The notes under the pieces: generated by a model
The model's database searches: none
What the model was told of the DNA's origin: nothing
The model's input: the letters and a program-made list of their open reading frames with translations, nothing else
In this document: piece after piece, positions 27,239 through 36,444 of the stretch
Layout of the letters: each line of letters begins with the position of its first letter
How positions within the stretch are numbered: the first letter of the stretch is position 1
Source of the DNA: Thermoanaerobacterium sp. PSU-2
Lineage (GTDB): Bacteria > Bacillota > Thermoanaerobacteria > Thermoanaerobacterales > Thermoanaerobacteraceae
Assembly: GCF_002102475.1 (NCBI RefSeq)
Contig: NZ_MSQD01000005.1
Span: 62,001 to 126,000, forward strand
Direction: 5' to 3'
DNA length: 64,000 nt
Made by a program: the position numbers and the translations under genes

Positions 27239-28771
27239 TCATATTTTATTAGGTATTATAAGCTTTGAGCCAGCCAAAATCCTCTCGTCTTTTAATTCAT
27301 TTACTTTAATTATTTCTTCTTTAGAAGTCCTGTACCTTTTAGCTATATCCCAAAGCTCATCGTCCTTTTGGACCATGTATATCGTGATGCTGTGCCTATT
27401 TTCTTCACTTCTTACATCTTCAACTTCCTTCGCATCTACAAGCACATCGTACTTGCTAATTTTAAAGGCATCTACAGTAGCATCGACTACAAACTTAAGT
27501 TCTGCCTCTTTCATGGCCATAATGTCATAGGTAATATGCGTTACTTTTAAATCGACGAAAAGATCTCCGTCATCTATTGGCACATCCAAAAACGTCTTAA
27601 ACTGTGCTTCGTCTTTATAAGACATGGTGTTGCCGTTATCACCTATATATATGATGTTATAATCGATCACACCTTCTAAGATGGCTTTTCCGTCCTTTAA
27701 AGCGTAGTCTGAAAGGACAGGATATGCAACAACATCAATTATTCTACGGACATTGTTTCTAAATTCCACATTTTCTTTAAATATGGCTTGTGATTTAAAG
27801 CGCCCTTGCTGACTTATGGCTTCTATTCTCTCGATTACAGGCTCAACGTTTCTGTTGATGCCGTATATGTCTACCGGGATCTCAGTTTCATCTTTCTCTG
27901 TCACAATAGTATCAGTCTTTAAAACCAATTCTATGTCGATTATCCTGTTATCTCCGCTTTCATCAGGCAATATCTCTATGTTTTTCTCAATTATTCTTTC
28001 ATACGTATTGGCATTCATATAGCTTAATGCGCCAGGCACGTCTATAAAATTAGCGTAATTTAGGTCACATTCTTCATAGCCGTACTCATCTTTCGAATCT
28101 CCTTCGTACACTATATACACATGAACGCTACCCTGTATTATGACGCGATTATCTGTTATTTTAGGCTCATCAGGCTTTATAACCATGTCAACTTTTAATA
28201 TCTTAGAAACATTAGGTTCACCGTCAGAAATCTTAACTTGCTCTTTCAAGAAAGTCTCCGCACTGTTTTGCCCTACGATATTTGCTAATTTGATGGTCTT
28301 TTTCAGATATTCTATGCCTTCATCGCCTTGTATTCCCACTATGGCTTCTTTCTTTTCCTTTGCAAATGCTCTACCAGAAACGCTTACTATTGCTTTTACG
28401 TTCATCTTGCGGCTATTTATAAGGGAAAAATCTACATGTTCTACTCTACAATTGACGATAGATTTGCACTTTGAGTCAACACCGCTAATCTCTAAAAAAT
28501 GCGTAAAATCCACAGACTTGTTAATTCGAAGGAGTTTTTTGTCCTTGTCAGCCACGTATAATATGCTTAGCTTAAGCTGCCCATCAACTTGAATCTTGCC
28601 GTCGCTTTCAACAACGTCGTTTATTACAGATTCCCCTAAAACCGCAATCACATTTATGGCATCAGGCATATCTTCCGGTACTATTACATCGCTTTCTATA
28701 AGAGCCTGACTATCTTCCCCGCCTACAAATCTGTCATAACTTATGGGATTTGTCAATGCACCTTGTAACAT
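27239..28771 (-). CDS. SPOCS (DUF3794) and LysM domain protein, SipL-like
   Basis: 510 aa from the ATG at 28771 (site GAGGAGG). It contains repeated beta-rich SPOCS/DUF3794 domains (recurring VDGQLKLSILYVADK, IQGSVHVYIVYEGD and LEGVIDYNIIYIGD segments at roughly residues 50, 210 and 370) and a C-terminal LysM domain (DDELWDIAKRYRTSKEEIIKVN). This is the architecture of C. difficile SipL, which binds SpoIVA and recruits the spore coat. Position next to veg and yabG fits. Confidence 0.9.
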   Translation of the reverse strand: MLQGALTNPISYDRFVGGEDSQALIESDVIVPEDMPDAINVIAVLGESVINDVVESDGKIQVDGQLKLSILYVADKDKKLLRINKSVDFTHFLEISGVDSKCKSIVNCRVEHVDFSLINSRKMNVKAIVSVSGRAFAKEKKEAIVGIQGDEGIEYLKKTIKLANIVGQNSAETFLKEQVKISDGEPNVSKILKVDMVIKPDEPKITDNRVIIQGSVHVYIVYEGDSKDEYGYEECDLNYANFIDVPGALSYMNANTYERIIEKNIEILPDESGDNRIIDIELVLKTDTIVTEKDETEIPVDIYGINRNVEPVIERIEAISQQGRFKSQAIFKENVEFRNNVRRIIDVVAYPVLSDYALKDGKAILEGVIDYNIIYIGDNGNTMSYKDEAQFKTFLDVPIDDGDLFVDLKVTHITYDIMAMKEAELKFVVDATVDAFKISKYDVLVDAKEVEDVRSEENRHSITIYMVQKDDELWDIAKRYRTSKEEIIKVNELKDERILAGSKLIIPNKI

Positions 28772-28863
28772 TTTTTTACCTCCTCGTATTAAATATATGA
28801 TCAAATATAGAAGCTATATTTATCTAATATAATAATATAAAAGGAGGTATAAAAATATGCTAA

Positions 28864-28891
28864 AAACAAAAACCGATTGTTATCGGTTTTT
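28864..28891 (-). terminator. terminator of veg
   Basis: AAAAACCGAT and ATCGGTTTTT with a TGTT loop, starting right after the veg stop, with a T-rich tract on the minus strand. Confidence 0.88.
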
Positions 28892-28892
28892 G

Positions 28893-29156
28893 CTACATAC
28901 ATCTTATTTCTTTTTCACCTTTCATAAGTGTAAGCTCAACTGTATCTGTTAAAATGTCAGAATAACTATATGAGACCCTGCGGGTTGTTCCATGTCCATC
29001 TATGACAATAATAAAAATACTGGGATATGTTTTTTCTAAAAATCCTTCACGGATTATTGTCTTCTTTCTGCCACCGTTAGTTTTTAGCCGGACTCTGGCG
29101 CCAACATGGTCATCCAGCTTCTTTTTAATCTCATGTAGGGCTAATCTATCGGCCAA
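28893..29156 (-). CDS. veg: Veg protein
   Basis: 87-aa protein of the Veg/DUF1021 family. Seen are HEIKKKLDDHVGARVRLKTNGGRKKT and RRVSYSYSDILTDTVELTL, which align with B. subtilis Veg. The role is not settled; it has been linked to biofilm control and spore outgrowth. The TTG at 29156 is 8 nt from AAGGAG; the GTG at 29165 overlaps the site. It is driven by a perfect-consensus promoter and is monocistronic. Confidence 0.93.
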   Translation of the reverse strand: MADRLALHEIKKKLDDHVGARVRLKTNGGRKKTIIREGFLEKTYPSIFIIVIDGHGTTRRVSYSYSDILTDTVELTLMKGEKEIRCM

Positions 29157-29227
29157 TTTTATCACTCCTTACAAAATTCTGAAAATATTATAACACATTT
29201 TTCATCCTTTGTCAAATAAAATATATT

Positions 29228-29256
29228 ATTATACCAGTGAAAATGTAGTTTGTCAA
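29228..29256 (-). promoter_or_regulatory. consensus vegetative promoter of veg
   Basis: On the minus strand TTGACA (29256-29251), 17 bp, and TATAAT (29233-29228) match the sigma A consensus exactly. It lies about 70 bp before the veg start. B. subtilis veg is known for a very strong promoter, in agreement. Confidence 0.93.
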
Positions 29257-29308
29257 CAAATCAATTCATGCTTAAAAGCACAAATAAATGCGCTAAATAG
29301 AGAATTAT

Positions 29309-29354
29309 CCGGCATAAGCCGGGAAAAATTAATAGCGAGTCAGTTGACTCGCTA
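29309..29354 (-). terminator. double hairpin after yabG
   Basis: A 22-bp palindrome (TAGCGAGTCA and complement, 29333-29354) overlapping the yabG stop is followed by TTAATTTTT on the minus strand. A second small hairpin CCGGC-ATAA-GCCGG (29309-29322) comes next. Together they separate yabG from veg. Confidence 0.78.
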
Positions 29355-30200
29355 AAATTTAGCCTTTGGAACGCCATATCTGAATTTCCCCATCGTCTGC
29401 AGTCCGCCAATCCCTGCTGAACCTGTGATGGTGTCTTCTATAAGCTCTTCGATTTTTACTATCTCATTTATATGAGCGTAAGCTACTTTTTCACACACTA
29501 AAACAGGATCAAGGCAATGTATCAGCACTCTTTCAGGTGAACTTGCGTAATTTGCTCCAGATGATATTAAAGCTTCATAATTAGACTGGCAAGCACCTGC
29601 AAAAATCACCAAATCATCCAGAGATGGCTCATAGCTTCTGGCCTTTTTTACAGCTTCTACAAAATATTTTGAGTTTCTGTAGTTGTTTAGATCTGAATAA
29701 TTTCTGGTGTTTTTTACGCCATCATGTCCTGTCAGCACCAGAATATCCGGTTTGTATTTATTTAGTAAAGCCACCACTTTATCAGGCTGCTCTTTTTCAT
29801 CTACTATTTCTCCATAAGCCACTATATTTGCCTTTTTGTATGCATCTAAGCAAATATTCAGATATCCTTCATCGCCGTCTATATGGAGAACCGTACCAGG
29901 TTTGCCGTACGGCTCACTTCGGTTTGATCGCATCACATTCGATTTCCTCAAATCTTTTGATTGAGCAATCTTTTTAATTATATAATTTGCCTTTCTCTGA
30001 TATGGTTCATCGTATTCGTTAATTCTGGTCAATGAAGCTGGCATAAGATCATCTTCAGGTGCATCAGCAACAATTCGCATATTTAGTCCGTGCAAAAGGT
30101 AATGTCTTGTTCCTCTATTTTCTATAACATCTATAACTTTAAACAGTAAATCAAAACCGTGTGATTTCCTCACTACTATGTCATTGACTTTAAAAGGCAT
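29352..30200 (-). CDS. yabG: sporulation-specific protease YabG
   Basis: 282-aa cysteine protease that processes spore coat proteins in the mother cell. It starts MPFKVNDIVVRKSHGFDLLFKV, has GTVLHIDGDEGYLN, DILVLTGHDG with a catalytic histidine region, and FAGACQSNYEA, the likely active-site cysteine segment. Length and N-terminus match the family. Gene order yabG-veg-SPOCS-ispE is conserved in clostridia. Confidence 0.93.
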   Translation of the reverse strand: MPFKVNDIVVRKSHGFDLLFKVIDVIENRGTRHYLLHGLNMRIVADAPEDDLMPASLTRINEYDEPYQRKANYIIKKIAQSKDLRKSNVMRSNRSEPYGKPGTVLHIDGDEGYLNICLDAYKKANIVAYGEIVDEKEQPDKVVALLNKYKPDILVLTGHDGVKNTRNYSDLNNYRNSKYFVEAVKKARSYEPSLDDLVIFAGACQSNYEALISSGANYASSPERVLIHCLDPVLVCEKVAYAHINEIVKIEELIEDTITGSAGIGGLQTMGKFRYGVPKAKF

Positions 30201-30272
30201 AAAGATCCCCCCACAACATTATAGTCATTTTCATATACTATAATATGCAGGGTTCTATATACTTGTTATATA

Positions 30273-30824
30273 TTATTCTTCCATTTGTTTTCCTAAGAAT
30301 GTAGCGGCTGTCTCAGCTATCTTGGCCTCGACATCGGTAAGAACAACACCGCTTTCTCTCGTAAAGATTATTACAGTTCCAATCGTATCACCTCGTGAAA
30401 TAATCGGAACTATAACCTGTGATACAGGCATAAATTCCTGTCCTTCTGCTATTGCAATAGTGCCTTTGTCTTTTCCTTCGCCAAGTATGACAGTTCTTTT
30501 TTCCTCCATGTACTTTTCCAATTCTGGACTTATGGGTTTGTCAATCAATTCTTTCTTAGGCATACCTGCCACAGCAATGACATTGTCGCCATCTGTTATG
30601 CAAACAGGTTGCTTTGTTGATTGATATATGCTGTCTGCGTATTCTTGTGCAAAGTCTCCAAGTTCACTTATAGGAGAGTACTTCTTTAATATTATTTCAC
30701 CTTCTCTGTCAGTGAAAATCTCTAACGGATCACCTTCTCTAATCCTCAATGTCCTTCTTATTTCCTTTGGAATTACAACTCTTCCAAGGTCATCTATTCT
30801 TCTAACAATTCCAGTCGCTTTCAA
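30273..30824 (-). CDS. spoVT: stage V sporulation protein T
   Basis: Forespore transcription regulator, 183 aa from a TTG at 30824 with the site ATGGAGGT. The N-terminal AbrB swapped-hairpin domain reads KATGIVRRIDDLGRVVIPKEIRRTL, and a C-terminal GAF domain includes VIAVAGMPKKEL and PIISRGDTIGTVIIF. It tunes sigma G-dependent genes. The frame is open 12 codons upstream without a site. Confidence 0.95.
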   Translation of the reverse strand: MKATGIVRRIDDLGRVVIPKEIRRTLRIREGDPLEIFTDREGEIILKKYSPISELGDFAQEYADSIYQSTKQPVCITDGDNVIAVAGMPKKELIDKPISPELEKYMEEKRTVILGEGKDKGTIAIAEGQEFMPVSQVIVPIISRGDTIGTVIIFTRESGVVLTDVEAKIAETAATFLGKQMEE

Positions 30825-30892
30825 ATTATGTACCTCCATTTCCTGAAATTTTAAGTTCAAGATTAGTATTTATGTATTTCCATTATTTTATA

Positions 30893-30924
30893 CATAAAAA
30901 AAGACACTTCTTTAAGTGTCTTTT
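30893..30924 (-). terminator. terminator of the foldase gene
   Basis: AAAAGACACTT and AAGTGTCTTTT with a 4-nt loop, then a T tract on the minus strand, overlapping the stop region of the foldase gene. Confidence 0.88.
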
Positions 30925-31837
30925 ATATTGTTACTTTTATATTTTGCGGAAATTTCTCAATCTTAGCTGCCTTTTTAAGAGCTTCTGATTTCTGATTAAA
31001 TATGTCCTGCTTTTTGTTGTTTTCCAAGTAGGATATTATGCTGCTTTTTGCTTCATCAAAAGACTTTGTGTACTTTTCTTCTGATTTAATTATATGGTAT
31101 CCATACTGTGTCTTGACAGGCTTTGATATCTCTCCAGGCTTTAGCGCAAATGCAGCATCTTCAAATTCCTTTACCATTGTGCCTCTTGTAAACTCTCCAA
31201 GTTCACCGCCATTGTCCTTTGTAGAAGTATCTATCGAATATTGCTTTGCAAGATCCGCAAAGTTAGCGCCCTTCATAAGCTTATCGTATATTTCATTAGC
31301 GGTTTTCTCGTCAGAAACTAATATATGGCTGGCTTTAACCACCTCAAACTGACTTTTATTGTCGTTATAGTATTTTAAAGCTTCACTATCAGTAACTTTT
31401 ACATTTTTAGTCCAACTATCTACAAGCTTGTTTATAAGGACGTTGTCCTTGGCCATTTCTTTGGTGACTTTGCTATTTGTGGCTTTTTCCGCGTTGTATT
31501 CATCGGTTATTTCTTTGTCCGTCGCTGTAAACTTCTCTTTTTCAGCTTCTTTCAGCAAAAGCTTCTCCAGAATCAAATTGTCCAATACAGAATTCTCAAC
31601 TACGTCAATAAACTTTTGCTCATTGTAGTTTTGATTCCAAATGTCTTTAGTGTACTGCGGATCGCTTTCTATCTGCGCCTTAACCTGATTAAACGAATCT
31701 TGATATTCTTTCAGCGTTATATCTTGTCCATCAACTTTTGCAACGATGTTTTTGTTTACACCACAGGAAGTCAGTGTGGTAAGTGCCAATGTCAATGCTA
31801 AAAATGCTCCTAATCTTTTAAGCTTCAATGCATTCAT
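30923..31837 (-). CDS. prsA: PrsA/SurA-like peptidyl-prolyl isomerase lipoprotein
   Basis: 304 aa. The lipobox LTSCGVNKN follows a signal peptide, placing it outside the membrane. A SurA-like N-terminal helical domain precedes one parvulin domain (KASHILVSDEKTANEIYDKL, GGELGEFTRGTMVKEFEDAAF, TQYGYHIIK). It helps fold secreted proteins. It lies 40 bp downstream of mfd, as often in this group. The name prsA is by similarity; several paralogues are usual. Confidence 0.88.
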   Translation of the reverse strand: MNALKLKRLGAFLALTLALTTLTSCGVNKNIVAKVDGQDITLKEYQDSFNQVKAQIESDPQYTKDIWNQNYNEQKFIDVVENSVLDNLILEKLLLKEAEKEKFTATDKEITDEYNAEKATNSKVTKEMAKDNVLINKLVDSWTKNVKVTDSEALKYYNDNKSQFEVVKASHILVSDEKTANEIYDKLMKGANFADLAKQYSIDTSTKDNGGELGEFTRGTMVKEFEDAAFALKPGEISKPVKTQYGYHIIKSEEKYTKSFDEAKSSIISYLENNKKQDIFNQKSEALKKAAKIEKFPQNIKVTI

Positions 31838-31877
31838 CCTTTCACATTACTATTTATATACTCATTATATATCAGTT

Positions 31878-34800
31878 TTAATTTATCTGCAAACATTTAA
31901 TCTTGCTGACCAAATCGATCAATTCTTTCAATAAGTTTTCCTTTTTGCCATATTTATAGGTGATGTATGGCGGAATTTGACCTGAAAACATTATTTTACC
32001 TTTAAATTCATTGACTAAAGCATCAACTATGCTTGAATTTATAGACTTATTGTCCTTAAACTTCAAGATTACGGAATTTCCTCTTTCAGTAATCTCCAAT
32101 ATGTTTGCATCTCTTGCCAGCGCTTTTAAATAAGCCACATCTATAAGAGCTTCTACAGCTTTCGGATACTCTTTAAACCTGTCAATAAGCTCGTCCTTTA
32201 TGTCTTCAACGTCTTTTTCATTTTCGATGGAAGAAATCTTTTTATACATTTCAAGCCTTTGATTTTCATCTTCAATATAATCCTTATCTATATAAGCGCT
32301 AACTTTAATGTCGATTGCTGTATTGGGCTTGTCTTCTTCAGGTACTCCTTTTAAGCTTTTGATTGCCTCGTCCAGAAGCCTCAGGTACATGTCATACCCT
32401 ACAGCATCTATATGCCCATGCTGCTCAGCTCCTAAAAGATTTCCAGCACCTCTTATCTCTAAATCTCTCATGGCGATTTTAAACCCTGAACCAAACTCCG
32501 TAAACTCCTTTATTGCTTCAAGCCTTTTTTCTGCCACTTCTGTAATAACCTTATCTTTCCTGTAAGTAAAATACGCATAAGCAAGTCTATTTGACCTTCC
32601 TACCCTTCCTCTCAATTGGTACAATTGAGAAAGCCCCATCTTATCTGAATCATACACTATTATGGTATTTACATTTGGTATGTCCAAGCCCGTTTCAATT
32701 ATTGTGGTACACACTAATATGTCGTATTCCCTGTTTAAGAATCCTATCATGATATCTTCCAGCTTTCCTTCATCCATCTGACCATGTGCAACAGCAATAC
32801 GAGCTTCAGGCACCAGCTCTTTTAAAATCGAAGCCATTCTTTCAATGCCATCAATTCTGTTGTAGACAAAATAAACTTGTCCTCCACGCCCCAGCTCCCT
32901 CAAAATCGCATCTCTTATTAGATCTTCATTAAATTCTACCACGTACGTTTGAACTGGATACCTATCTTCAGGAGGATTTTCCAATACGCTCATATCCCTT
33001 ATGCCTATAAGGGACATGTGAAGTGTCCTTGGAATAGGCGTAGCAGAAAGAGATAACACATCAATGTTTTCCTTCAACTTTTTAATCTTCTCCTTATGTT
33101 TCACACCAAATCTCTGCTCTTCATCTATGATTAAAAGGCCAAGGTCTTTAAACTTCACATCGTTTTGCAAAATCTTGTGTGTCCCCACCAGGATGTCTAC
33201 GGTACCTTCGGCTACCATTTTAATTATTTGCGATTGTTCCTTGTTGCTTCTAAAACGAGAAAGCATCTCAATTTTGACTGGAAAATCCTTAAACCTCTGC
33301 ACAAAATTGTTGTAGTGCTGTTCAGCTAATATCGTCGTGGGACACAAAAAAGCCACCTGCTTCCCATCTGCAACAGCTTTAAACGCAGCCCTAAGTGCTA
33401 CTTCTGTCTTGCCGTATCCCACATCACCACAAAGCAATCTGTCCATAGGTTTATCGCTTTCCATATCTTTCTTTATTTCTTCTATACACCTAAGCTGATC
33501 TTCCGTTTCCTCGTATGGAAACCTTTCTTCGAAGTCTTTCTGCCACGGCGTATCTTTAGAAAAAGCATATCCTTTCATTGTCTGCCTTTTTGCGTACAGC
33601 TTAATCAAGTCCTTCGCTATATCTTCAACGGCCTTTTTAGCTCTTTTCTTAAGCTTAGACCAATCGCTGCTGCCTAACTTATTTAGTTTTGGTGGTTTAT
33701 CTTCTGGCCCTATGTATTTTTGCACCAAATCCAACTGTTCAACAGGTACAAACAACTTGTCATCGCCAGCATATTTTATTTTAAGGTAATCTTTCGTGAC
33801 ACCGTCAACAGTTATTTTCTCTATTCCTTCATATTTGCCTATGCCATAATTTACATGGACCACGTATGAACCAACAGTAAGCTCTGTAAAATTCTTAATC
33901 CTTCCATCACTTTTAACTTTAACGGATCTTTTAGGTCTCCTTGATTGGCCAAAAATCTCAACATCGCTTATTAAAGCAAACTTGGCATCTACGTACTCAA
34001 ATCCTTTGCTTATTGTGCCTGGATAAATTAACACACCGCCTTCTGGTATGTCGTACTCTTCGTCTTCTATAATAGGAACTTCTAATCCATATCCTATAAG
34101 GGAATTTCTCAATAATTTTCCTCTCTCTAAATTGCTGGAAAGCATGACAACTTTATAGCCGGAACTTTTGTAAAACTTAAGATCCTCTGCCAAAAGATCC
34201 AGCTTTCCGTGAAAAGAGTGCATCGTTCTTGATACAAAATTAACGATTTCTTTTGCCTGTATATTTTCATCAGACTTTACAATTGTGTTCATTAAAATTA
34301 GAGATTTATCTGAAAGCTTCCTTAGGATGTCGTCATAACCAAACAAAAGGTTTGACTGCTCAGGTATGACTTCTCCAGACAAAAGCAGCGACTTAAAATT
34401 TTCATTAAACTCTTTAACAATGTTTGAGGCCCTTTCTTTTACCCTTAAATTCTCATCTACTATTATAAAAGCATCATCGAAATAATCAACGATGGAATAA
34501 AGATTATCGTAAAAAAAGCCTATCAATTCCCCTATATTTGTTACATTTCTGGTCTCAGAAATATTCTCCATCATTTCGTCAAACTTCTTCTTGAGCTTTT
34601 CTGCCCTACCGCTTTGTGTCTCTTTTATCTTAGAAATGTAGGAATTTACCTTGTTGCTTAGATTGGTAAGCCCCTTTTTGATGTTCTCATCTTCCAAAAT
34701 AAACTCTCTGGCAGGAAACAACTCAACCTCGTCTACATTGTCCAAAGACCTTTGCGTAAATGTATCAAAGCTTCTTATAGAGTCAATTTCATCGTCAAAA

Positions 34801-35378
34801 AGCTCTATCCTAAAACCTTCTTCTTCCATAGGAGAGAAAAAATCAATTATACCGCCACGTATGCTAAACTGCCCTTTACCCTCCACCATAGGGACTCTTT
34901 CATATCCCATGTCGATAAAAAACGATGAAATCTCATTTAAGTCCAACTTATCGCCAATCTTGTACTTCCTTTTATACTTTAAAAACACGTCTTTAGACGC
35001 AACTTTGTTTAAAACTCCATCTATTGAAGCAACAAATGCATAAGGCTTATCGTCAATGATTTTCTTAATAGCAGCAAGTTTTTTGCCTGTGATGTCTAAA
35101 CTGGACGCATCCACTTTGTAAAAAAGCGCATCTCTCGATGGAATCAAATATGCATCGCCATTTAACAGTGAGCTTAAATCTTCATGCATCAATTTAGCTT
35201 CCACATCGTTGTATGTTATGAAAAGCACTTTTTTATTTAACTTCTTTACAATGTAGTGTGCTATGTGTGCTTTTTGAGAATCAGTTAATCCGTATATTAA
35301 AAGCGGTAGTCTCTCCTCTTTAAGAGCCTCATTTATTTCCCCAACCTCTCTCAAATTTTCTATCGGCTTTATAAACAA
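31878..35378 (-). CDS. mfd: transcription-repair coupling factor
   Basis: 1166 aa. N-terminal UvrB-like module, then the RNA polymerase interaction domain (SYVVHVNYGIGKYEGIEKI), then a RecG-like translocase with Walker A (CGDVGYGKTEVALRAA), DEEQ box (LLIIDEEQRFGV) and helicase motif VI (QLRGRVGRSNRLAYAYF), and a C-terminal D7 domain. It removes stalled RNA polymerase at lesions and recruits UvrA. The start is a TTG at 35378 whose site GAGGTGA is formed by the stop region of the preceding membrane-protein gene. Confidence 0.96.
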   Translation of the reverse strand: MFIKPIENLREVGEINEALKEERLPLLIYGLTDSQKAHIAHYIVKKLNKKVLFITYNDVEAKLMHEDLSSLLNGDAYLIPSRDALFYKVDASSLDITGKKLAAIKKIIDDKPYAFVASIDGVLNKVASKDVFLKYKRKYKIGDKLDLNEISSFFIDMGYERVPMVEGKGQFSIRGGIIDFFSPMEEEGFRIELFDDEIDSIRSFDTFTQRSLDNVDEVELFPAREFILEDENIKKGLTNLSNKVNSYISKIKETQSGRAEKLKKKFDEMMENISETRNVTNIGELIGFFYDNLYSIVDYFDDAFIIVDENLRVKERASNIVKEFNENFKSLLLSGEVIPEQSNLLFGYDDILRKLSDKSLILMNTIVKSDENIQAKEIVNFVSRTMHSFHGKLDLLAEDLKFYKSSGYKVVMLSSNLERGKLLRNSLIGYGLEVPIIEDEEYDIPEGGVLIYPGTISKGFEYVDAKFALISDVEIFGQSRRPKRSVKVKSDGRIKNFTELTVGSYVVHVNYGIGKYEGIEKITVDGVTKDYLKIKYAGDDKLFVPVEQLDLVQKYIGPEDKPPKLNKLGSSDWSKLKKRAKKAVEDIAKDLIKLYAKRQTMKGYAFSKDTPWQKDFEERFPYEETEDQLRCIEEIKKDMESDKPMDRLLCGDVGYGKTEVALRAAFKAVADGKQVAFLCPTTILAEQHYNNFVQRFKDFPVKIEMLSRFRSNKEQSQIIKMVAEGTVDILVGTHKILQNDVKFKDLGLLIIDEEQRFGVKHKEKIKKLKENIDVLSLSATPIPRTLHMSLIGIRDMSVLENPPEDRYPVQTYVVEFNEDLIRDAILRELGRGGQVYFVYNRIDGIERMASILKELVPEARIAVAHGQMDEGKLEDIMIGFLNREYDILVCTTIIETGLDIPNVNTIIVYDSDKMGLSQLYQLRGRVGRSNRLAYAYFTYRKDKVITEVAEKRLEAIKEFTEFGSGFKIAMRDLEIRGAGNLLGAEQHGHIDAVGYDMYLRLLDEAIKSLKGVPEEDKPNTAIDIKVSAYIDKDYIEDENQRLEMYKKISSIENEKDVEDIKDELIDRFKEYPKAVEALIDVAYLKALARDANILEITERGNSVILKFKDNKSINSSIVDALVNEFKGKIMFSGQIPPYITYKYGKKENLLKELIDLVSKIKCLQIN

Positions 35379-35383
35379 TGCAA

Positions 35384-35752
35384 TCACCTCAACATAATCC
35401 AATTCCAGCACCCATGAATGACGGCTGTCATAAAGATAGCAGCATATATATTTACATGTCTTAAAACGTAAAAAGCAACAACTCCAAAAACAAGGTGTGT
35501 GACGATGCTTAAAACTGATGCCTTAAAATTTATTTCTTTTGGTGATGCAACAAAATCTTTAAAGGCTTCCACAACCCCAAATACGAAATGAGCACCAATG
35601 ACACTGCCAAAGATGTATCCCATGACAGTTTTAGACGATTCCTCAATAAGTGGCACGCCGTATATTACAGCTTTGTCACCGTACATATCCACAACAAGTT
35701 TATTCAAAAAGTAGGACAAAATTGCGCTTATAAAACCACCTACGATAAACAT
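35384..35752 (-). CDS. small PrsW-like membrane protein
   Basis: 122-aa membrane protein with about four hydrophobic segments. It carries EESSK (residues ~36-40), AHFVFGVVEAFKDF, THLVFGVVAFYV and a C-terminal IHGCWNW. Ordered Glu-Glu, His and His residues inside membrane segments are the pattern of PrsW- and Rce1-type intramembrane metalloproteases, but this protein is much shorter than either. Function is inferred only. It overlaps pth by 13 bp, and its stop TGA supplies part of the mfd ribosome site. Confidence 0.65.
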   Translation of the reverse strand: MFIVGGFISAILSYFLNKLVVDMYGDKAVIYGVPLIEESSKTVMGYIFGSVIGAHFVFGVVEAFKDFVASPKEINFKASVLSIVTHLVFGVVAFYVLRHVNIYAAIFMTAVIHGCWNWIMLR

Positions 35753-36312
35753 ATATTGTTGCCATTGTACAAATTCATGGCATGTTCAACTCCATTCTCT
35801 ATTATATCCAAAACAGCATTTGCCGCATTATCGATAGAATTTGTAACTATGTCCATATCCCTCTCCTCAAATCTACCCAAAACATGCTCTATCATGTCGC
35901 CTTTAGGCTTTCCTATGCCTAATCGCACTCTTGGAAAGTCCTCGCTATTTAATATATATATAATCGATTTCATTCCATTATGCCCACCTGCACTGCCTTT
36001 CTTCCTCACTCTTATTTTACCCACATCCAGGTCTTTATCATCGTATACCACAATCAAATTAGAAAGTGGCAATTTGTAAAAATCAACTATATCGTAAACA
36101 GCTTCACCACTGGAATTCATAAATGTCTGAGGCTTCTGCAGCACTATTTTTTCTCCTTTATAAAGTCCTTCACCGATCAATGATTTGAACTTAATTTTTT
36201 TTACAGCTATATCTAACTTTTTAGAAAGACTATCTATCACTTCGAAACCTACATTGTGCCTCGTCTTTTCATACTCTTTCCCGGGATTCCCAAGTCCTAC
36301 AACAATGTACAT
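35740..36312 (-). CDS. pth: peptidyl-tRNA hydrolase
   Basis: Cytoplasmic esterase that recycles peptidyl-tRNA, 190 aa. The N-terminal MYIVVGLGNPGKEYEKTRHN has the catalytic histidine, followed by KPQTFMNSSGEAV with the key asparagine, VYDDKDLDVG and GSAGGHNGMKSI. The frame opens at 36330; the ATG at 36312 has the best spacing from GGAGGGG. Gene order pth-mfd is conserved. Confidence 0.96.
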   Translation of the reverse strand: MYIVVGLGNPGKEYEKTRHNVGFEVIDSLSKKLDIAVKKIKFKSLIGEGLYKGEKIVLQKPQTFMNSSGEAVYDIVDFYKLPLSNLIVVYDDKDLDVGKIRVRKKGSAGGHNGMKSIIYILNSEDFPRVRLGIGKPKGDMIEHVLGRFEERDMDIVTNSIDNAANAVLDIIENGVEHAMNLYNGNNICLS

Positions 36313-36384
36313 CATAACCCCTCCAGTCATGCTATTTTTTATTATATCACAAAAAACGGCGAAAAAAAGTTCAAGTTTAACAAT

Positions 36385-36425
36385 AAAAAAGTTCCTTACC
36401 AGCGGGAGGAGACTGGTAAAGAACT
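36385..36425 (-). terminator. terminator of htrA
   Basis: AGTTC-TTACCAG and CTGGTAA-GAACT pair across a purine-rich loop and are followed by six Ts on the minus strand, about 20 bp after the htrA stop. Confidence 0.85.
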
Positions 36426-36444
36426 ATTTAGCGTTATTTACATT

